This document shows positions 4,401 through 6,097 of a stretch of 6,097 nucleotides of DNA, one piece after another. A program made the translations under genes and the position numbers. Origin of the DNA: Clostridiales bacterium (GTDB lineage: Bacteria; Bacillota; Clostridia; WRLR01); assembly GCA_031263625.1 (NCBI GenBank), contig JAISFK010000279.1, positions 1 to 6,097 of the forward strand, in the 5' to 3' direction. The notes beneath the pieces are model-generated. The model worked only from the letters and a program-made list of their open reading frames with translations. It was not told the DNA's origin and searched no databases. The stretch's first letter is position 1; the number at the start of each line of letters is the position of its first letter.

Positions 4401-6008
4401 GAAATCGACGGGGACGACCGTTTCCTCGCCGCCGCAGAACACCGTGTAGGCCGCCGCGCTGTCGCCGCCCGCGTAGGCGACCCTGTAGGCCGAGATGCGC
4501 ACGGGCCCGACGGCGTTCGTCTGCGGGAACCACTTGCCCTCCGCGCCCGCCTGCGCCGAGAGCATGATCTGCGTCATGCTCCTGAGCGGCCCGACCATAT
4601 TGCCGGGCGCCCACTCCCACGCGCCCGTGTTGACGTACCTGCCGGATGACGACGCCTCGATCAGCGTCGGCGGCACGGGCCGCTCGAGCGCCTCTGCGGA
4701 AGCCGGCTCGCCTCCGGGCGCCAGGGGCGTTTCGGGCGCGACCTTTTCAAAGCGCACCGCGTCCACGCGCAGCGTGCCGCCAAGCGGGTCCGTCACGGAC
4801 ACGTACTCGTACAGCTCGCCCGCAAAGTCGAACACGCCGAACGTATCCCATGCGGACGGCTCAATCTTCATGTTGACGGCGAAGGCGTGCTGCTTGCCGT
4901 TGTGGATGATCGTGTACACCTGGTTGGACGTGTTGTTGGCGTGGGCGGCCCTCCACGCGGACACCCTGTACTTGCCGCGCAGGGGGGTGGTCGGCACGTA
5001 GCGCGCCTCTGGCCCAAGGCCCTCGGCCCAGCGCGCGTTGTTGCCGTCGTAACCCCTCGCGGCGGCGGACGACGTCCACTTGCCGGCGTATGCGACAAAG
5101 CCGCTCTGGCCGTCGTCGATCAGCATGTAGTCGGGGCCGTCGTGGGCCAGCTCGTCCTCGGGGACTGTGCCGGAGGGGGCGCCGGGATCGTCGGGATCGT
5201 CGCCGCCGTCGCCGGGGTCATCGGGATCGTCGGGATCATCCGGATCGGCCGGATCGCTTGGGTCATCCGGCTCGTCGCCGCTGTCGCCGGGCTCATCTGG
5301 ATCGTCTGGATCATTCGGATCGTCGGGATCGCTTGGGGCGTCAGGATCGTCGGGATCGCTGGGGTCGCCGCCGCCCTCGCCCGGTTCGCCCGGTTCGCCC
5401 GGCTCGTCGCCGGGCAGCTCGCCCACCCACGCGAAGCGCACCGCGTCAACGCGGGTCGTGCCCCCCAGCAGGCTGGTCACGGACACATAGCACTCGGCGC
5501 CCGTGAAGCTGTATTCGCCCAGCTCCTGCCACCCCGGCTCGCCCTCTTTCATGTTGAATGTCCGCGAGCCGACATTCTCGCCGCCGATAAACACGTCATA
5601 GACCTGCGTCTCCGTGTGGCCCGAGTGCACCGTTTTGTATGCCTCCACGCTGTAGACGCCGCGCAGGGGCTCGGCGGGCGCCCAGCGCACTTCGTATCCG
5701 CCGCCCTGCACGTACAGCGTGCTCGAGCCGTTGTAGCCTGTCACGCCCCACGACGTGCTCCAGCTGCCGCTGACCACCTGAAAGCCGGCGCCCCCGTTGT
5801 CGATGATCAGCGAGTCGCCCGAGCCGCCCGCCCCTCCCTCCGAGGCGTATGCCGGGATGGGGCCTATGCAGGCCAGCAAGAGCAGGGCCGACATCAAGGC
5901 TCGCATCCATGCGGGCGCGAGCCCCGTTCTTCTAGCCCCCGTACTTCTTGCGCCCGCCTTTCTTGCGCTCGTTCTTCCAGCGCTCGCTTTTTTTGCAAAT
6001 CCAGCCAT
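1443..6008 (-). CDS. Secreted modular surface GH16 glycoside hydrolase with golvesin-like, SLH, FIVAR, cohesin-like and dockerin modules
   Basis: This is a 1521-residue secreted enzyme, predicted to be held on the cell wall and to hydrolyse an extracellular beta-linked polysaccharide. Order: signal peptide (about 1-55); golvesin-like module (66-194); Asp-Pro linker (198-283); golvesin-like modules 2 (293-424) and 3 (447-616); three SLH repeats (648-812); GH16 domain (824-1041) with ELDINE at 931-936; FIVAR-like helical modules (1052-1114, 1121-1281); cohesin-like beta domain (about 1313-1440); dockerin-like domain (1457-1517). The ATG at 6008 is preceded by AAAGGAG with an 11-base gap; M35 is a possible later start. 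The gene is a single intact frame and probably monocistronic. Its very GC-rich composition explains the long open frames on the opposite strand. GH16 covers laminarinases, lichenases, agarases, carrageenases and others, so the substrate cannot be read from what I see. Enzyme class and secretion are firm; the cohesin-like call is the weakest module. Confidence 0.95.
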   Translation of the reverse strand: MAGFAKKASAGRTSARKAGARSTGARRTGLAPAWMRALMSALLLLACIGPIPAYASEGGAGGSGDSLIIDNGGAGFQVVSGSWSTSWGVTGYNGSSTLYVQGGGYEVRWAPAEPLRGVYSVEAYKTVHSGHTETQVYDVFIGGENVGSRTFNMKEGEPGWQELGEYSFTGAECYVSVTSLLGGTTRVDAVRFAWVGELPGDEPGEPGEPGEGGGDPSDPDDPDAPSDPDDPNDPDDPDEPGDSGDEPDDPSDPADPDDPDDPDDPGDGGDDPDDPGAPSGTVPEDELAHDGPDYMLIDDGQSGFVAYAGKWTSSAAARGYDGNNARWAEGLGPEARYVPTTPLRGKYRVSAWRAAHANNTSNQVYTIIHNGKQHAFAVNMKIEPSAWDTFGVFDFAGELYEYVSVTDPLGGTLRVDAVRFEKVAPETPLAPGGEPASAEALERPVPPTLIEASSSGRYVNTGAWEWAPGNMVGPLRSMTQIMLSAQAGAEGKWFPQTNAVGPVRISAYRVAYAGGDSAAAYTVFCGGEETVVPVDFTAGKSGWMDLGTYQFTADSGGSGTGETGGDGGDGSGGGGSDESGGDGSSGDGSGVEEYVSLKKLQGGKGQIYASAIRFEILSENADYGSDVWQTIYVNINSVLVPEDIKPAVSFGDLDGHWAKLDIEAMANRGFAQGVSEGVFDPDSPETQGNYLGLLAKAASLGDAPYDAASDPAGLLAGLPAEGGFDPARALTKEALALMTFNADRYLNKNEDWLPAFEDGFDSFEDSGAVSPWAAAAVRKLLRMGVVAGESGGGLDSQKTMTRAEATVALKKFMQAAVWAGPPASASWELAFQDEFFGSSLDWGVWNSQDSYSPHILSSRHPENAVVGDGLLRLTTKYEDRGLGAQWTSAHLYTGENFEQAYGYWEARYRYAASAGLNQSFWMSTGEGGGFELDINEGHYPNALNMSLHAYNRDAGKKSDNSKRLVVSEDLSLDFHTYAIEWNEEEIVYYFDGAEVDRKPALNAQSKVHPMLSTAVLEWAGPVTMNLDGKSMDVDYVRVYSKNPDAPAEPAQKGALASLAANAGAIRAEIFEPGAAAAFELALAAAERALADPEASQAGVDAAAAALGEAMDRLELSGAHAGVDGLADLAALLIRAAKLDGSQYTAASWGRLEGAVARAWGYIDSHIAETAGVVAGAAGATADGGAEGGAATAGNAAQEQPIGAGGAEGSAEDGTSTAGGAAQVGGGVASSGGTAAAGNGAPGGAAQGGGGETLAPMASVSPDILLLISELSDAIAGLERLPSEPQAGAPKIYGSVGAIESEALLITEDILAGAAPALEFSVSGRGIAGVGAVNIQVSLSESLVDPLNPAAVSFSLPDGLKAAAFAEVDAAGQPDGAAQGYATHSIYIFANPGTTLTLPDGQELLRVSVRLADAGAKSASLLLNKLEATYWDDGEPIDAEAAIERAVATSAVRAVSRYDVNRDGAVTLADVDAVRFSLGKRAADDDWGAWPITALCDFDGSGEIDIADLTRAIAKYESTAGA
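1458..1640 (-). other. Type I dockerin-like domain at the C-terminus (residues 1457-1517)
   Basis: Two calcium-binding loops are clear: DVNRDGAVTLAD (1458-1469) and DFDGSGEIDIAD (1496-1507). Each is followed by a helix (VDAVRFSLGKR; LTRAIAKYES). Spacing and residues fit the dockerin type I duplicated EF-hand loop. The partner cohesin cannot be predicted from sequence alone. The protein ends four residues after the second helix. Confidence 0.85.
1689..2072 (-). other. Cohesin-like beta domain (residues about 1313-1440)
   Basis: This beta-rich segment includes APALEFSVSGRGIAGVGAVNIQVSL, VSFSLPDGL, a central THSIYIFANPG and ELLRVSVRLADAGAKSASLLL. It resembles the cohesin/carbohydrate-binding-2 superfamily in strand order and in its place just before a dockerin. 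Similar pairs occur at the C-termini of large Gram-positive glycosidases. I see no absolute motif, so it could also be another immunoglobulin-like module. Confidence 0.5.
2166..2855 (-). other. Two FIVAR-like helical modules, the second interrupted by an Ala/Gly-rich segment (residues 1052-1281)
   Basis: Module 1 (1052-1114) shows the FIVAR pattern: a first helix, then FELALAAAERALADPEAS and VDAAAAALGEAMDRL. Module 2 begins at 1121 (GLADLAALLIRAAKLDGSQYTAASWGRLEGAVARAWGYI), matching the usual Y-T-x-x-S-W signature. Its final helix appears only at about 1260-1280 (DILLLISELSDAIAGLERL). Between them lie about 88 residues rich in Ala, Gly, Ser and Thr (1171-1258; bases 2498-2235). FIVAR modules are spacer or binding modules in Gram-positive surface proteins. 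Confidence 0.65.
2886..3539 (-). other. GH16 catalytic domain (residues 824-1041)
   Basis: The domain starts with the GH16 signature WELAFQDEFFGSSLDWGVWN. It has TSAHLYTGENFEQAYGYWEARYRY, then LNQSFWM and the active site ELDINE. This is an ExDxxE motif of the beta-bulge type, with Glu931 as expected nucleophile, Asp933 as helper and Glu936 as acid/base. It closes with FHTYAIEWNEEEIVYYFDG and MDVDYVRVY, the standard last strands. All expected catalytic residues are present, so the enzyme should be active. The subfamily, and therefore the substrate, is not clear to me from motifs alone. Confidence 0.93.
3573..4067 (-). other. Three S-layer homology (SLH) repeats, internal (residues 648-812)
   Basis: Repeat 1 reads SFGDLDGHWAKLDIEAMANRGFAQG with FDPDSPETQGNYLGLL. 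Repeat 2 is degenerate (residues 700-752), recognisable by FDPARALTKEALALM. Repeat 3 reads SFEDSGAVSPWAAAAVRKLL, VVAG, MTRAEATVALKKFM. SLH triplets bind pyruvylated secondary cell-wall polymer in Gram-positive bacteria, so the protein is probably wall-anchored. Only repeat 3 keeps the canonical TRAE motif; repeat 1 has TQGN and repeat 2 has TKEA. The triplet lies in mid-chain, directly before the catalytic domain, not at a terminus. Confidence 0.8.
4161..4670 (-). other. Divergent golvesin-like module 3, interrupted by a Gly/Ser/Asp segment (residues 447-616)
   Basis: The core keeps the family path: TLIEASSSGRYV, GAWEWAPG, VGPVRISAYR, AYTVFCGGEE, WMDLGTYQF, then EEYVSLKKLQGG and YASAIRFEIL. 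Between the WMDLGTYQF strand and EEYVSL lies about 37 residues of Gly, Ser, Asp and Thr (554-590; bases 4349-4239). Modules 1 and 2 have only a few residues there. The opening Asp pair of the family is lost. The insertion sits in what should be a surface loop. Confidence 0.6.
4737..5132 (-). other. Golvesin-like module 2 (residues 293-424)
   Basis: It starts with YMLIDDGQSGF, continues through YAGKWTSS, YVPTTPLRGKYRVSAW and VYTIIHNGKQ, and closes with SVTDPLGGTLRVDAVRFEKV. It aligns with module 1 over the whole length, including the shared LGGT.RVDAVRF ending and the PLRG.Y turn. Confidence 0.75.
5160..5417 (-). repeat. Asp-Pro/Gly-Glu-rich linker and its underlying DNA minisatellite (residues 198-283)
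   Basis: The linker consists of repeated Asp-Asp-Pro, Asp-Pro-Ser and Gly-Glu-Pro triplets and is extremely acidic. At DNA level it is a run of imperfect 9-base units (Asp-Asp-Pro; GGATCGTCG and variants on the plus strand), mainly at 5190-5360. Such runs gain or lose whole codons without breaking the frame. It separates golvesin-like module 1 from module 2 and probably acts as an extended, charged spacer. Confidence 0.9.
5427..5813 (-). other. Golvesin/xanthan-lyase-CBD-like module 1 (residues 66-194)
   Basis: The module shows the family pattern: LIIDNGGAGF at the start, SGSWSTSW, a WAPAEPLRGVYSVEAY strand pair, YDVFIGG, then GWQELGEYSF and a closing TRVDAVRF. This fold is typically attached to secreted polysaccharide-active enzymes and is thought to bind carbohydrate. 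Module 2 follows the same path with the same landmarks, so the two are clear duplicates. Confidence 0.75.
5844..6008 (-). other. Signal peptide with long basic N-region (residues about 1-55)
   Basis: A 33-residue segment rich in Arg, Lys, Ala, Gly and Ser precedes a hydrophobic core MRALMSALLLLACIGP (residues 35-50). A signal-peptidase I site follows: A-Y-A before Ser56. The unusually long basic N-region suggests either an extended signal peptide or real initiation at Met35, but the only clear Shine-Dalgarno sequence favours Met1. A Cys at 47 lies inside the core and does not form a convincing lipobox. Confidence 0.8.
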
Positions 6009-6019
6009 CGTTGCAACCG

Positions 6020-6026
6020 CTCCTTT
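6020..6026 (-). promoter_or_regulatory. Ribosome binding site of the glycosidase gene
   Basis: AAAGGAG on the minus strand lies 11 bases before the ATG at 6008. The spacing is slightly long, but no other start codon in frame lies closer. This site argues for the long N-terminal form of the signal peptide. Confidence 0.65.
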
Positions 6027-6072
6027 CTATTTTGCTTTCTTTATTCGCTTTATTTTCCATTTTCCGTATAAC

Positions 6073-6091
6073 TGTTAGCGCAAACGCTTCA
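6073..6091. promoter_or_regulatory. Possible LacI/GalR-type operator upstream of the glycosidase gene
   Basis: TGTTAGCG (6073-6080) and CGCTTCA (6085-6091) form an imperfect inverted pair around CAAA; the inner AGCG/CGCT arms are exact. The half-site TGTTAGCG resembles operators of LacI/GalR-family sugar regulators. The match to a catabolite-responsive element is poor, with three mismatches at fixed positions. It sits 65-83 bases before the start codon, a sensible place for a regulator of a polysaccharide-degrading enzyme. I found no convincing -35/-10 pair here, and the promoter may lie partly outside the window. Confidence 0.3.
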
Positions 6092-6097
6092 CGCATA

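Noticed and set aside
4887..6071. 394-residue open frame on the plus strand opposite the glycosidase
   Set aside because: It is a shadow of the GC-rich gene. Its runs of Ile, Gly, Val and Arg mirror the Asp-Pro repeat, there is no recognisable domain, and the opposite frame contains multiple strong families with catalytic motifs.
6073..6086. Catabolite-responsive element (cre) for CcpA
   Set aside because: TGTTAGCGCAAACG departs from the cre consensus at three fixed positions, including the terminal CA. A LacI/GalR-like operator is the better reading, though also weak.

Overview
The window reads as part of a Bacillota (Firmicutes) chromosome. The evidence is a secreted S-layer-homology protein carrying a dockerin, purine-rich Shine-Dalgarno sites (AAAGGAG, GGAAGGAA), and a DUF4143-type ATPase of a kind common in anaerobic Firmicutes and Bacteroidota. 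By eye the large gene is strongly GC-rich, while the ATPase gene and its promoter region are clearly more AT-rich. I cannot fix the genus; a high-GC Paenibacillaceae or Clostridia member would fit.

There are only two real genes, both on the minus strand. Reading in the direction of transcription (high to low coordinates): (1) 6097-6009 is an A-rich leader with a possible LacI/GalR-like operator and an AAAGGAG ribosome binding site. (2) 6008-1443 encodes one 1521-residue secreted, modular, surface glycoside hydrolase. Its order is signal peptide, golvesin/xanthan-lyase-CBD-like module, Asp-Pro-rich linker, two more golvesin-like modules, three SLH repeats, a GH16 catalytic domain with the ExDxxE active site, two FIVAR-like helical modules, a cohesin-like beta domain and a C-terminal type I dockerin-like domain. 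(3) 1442-1140 is a 303-base intergenic region. It holds a perfect 14-bp inverted repeat (candidate terminator), a GC-rich 14-bp triplicate repeat, and an AT-rich array with a 33-bp period that contains a good promoter for the next gene. (4) 1139-1 encodes a P-loop ATPase of the AAA/DUF4143 family. It is open at the window edge, with 379 codons visible and no stop.

The glycosidase probably sits on the cell wall through its SLH repeats, binds polysaccharide through the golvesin-like modules and cuts beta-glucan-type or galactan-type chains. The cohesin-like and dockerin modules suggest contact with other proteins. The ATPase appears to be an independent unit with its own promoter, and nothing in the sequence ties it to the glycosidase. 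The least explained elements are the 33-bp repeat array in front of the ATPase, and the low-complexity segments that interrupt two otherwise recognisable folded modules of the glycosidase.
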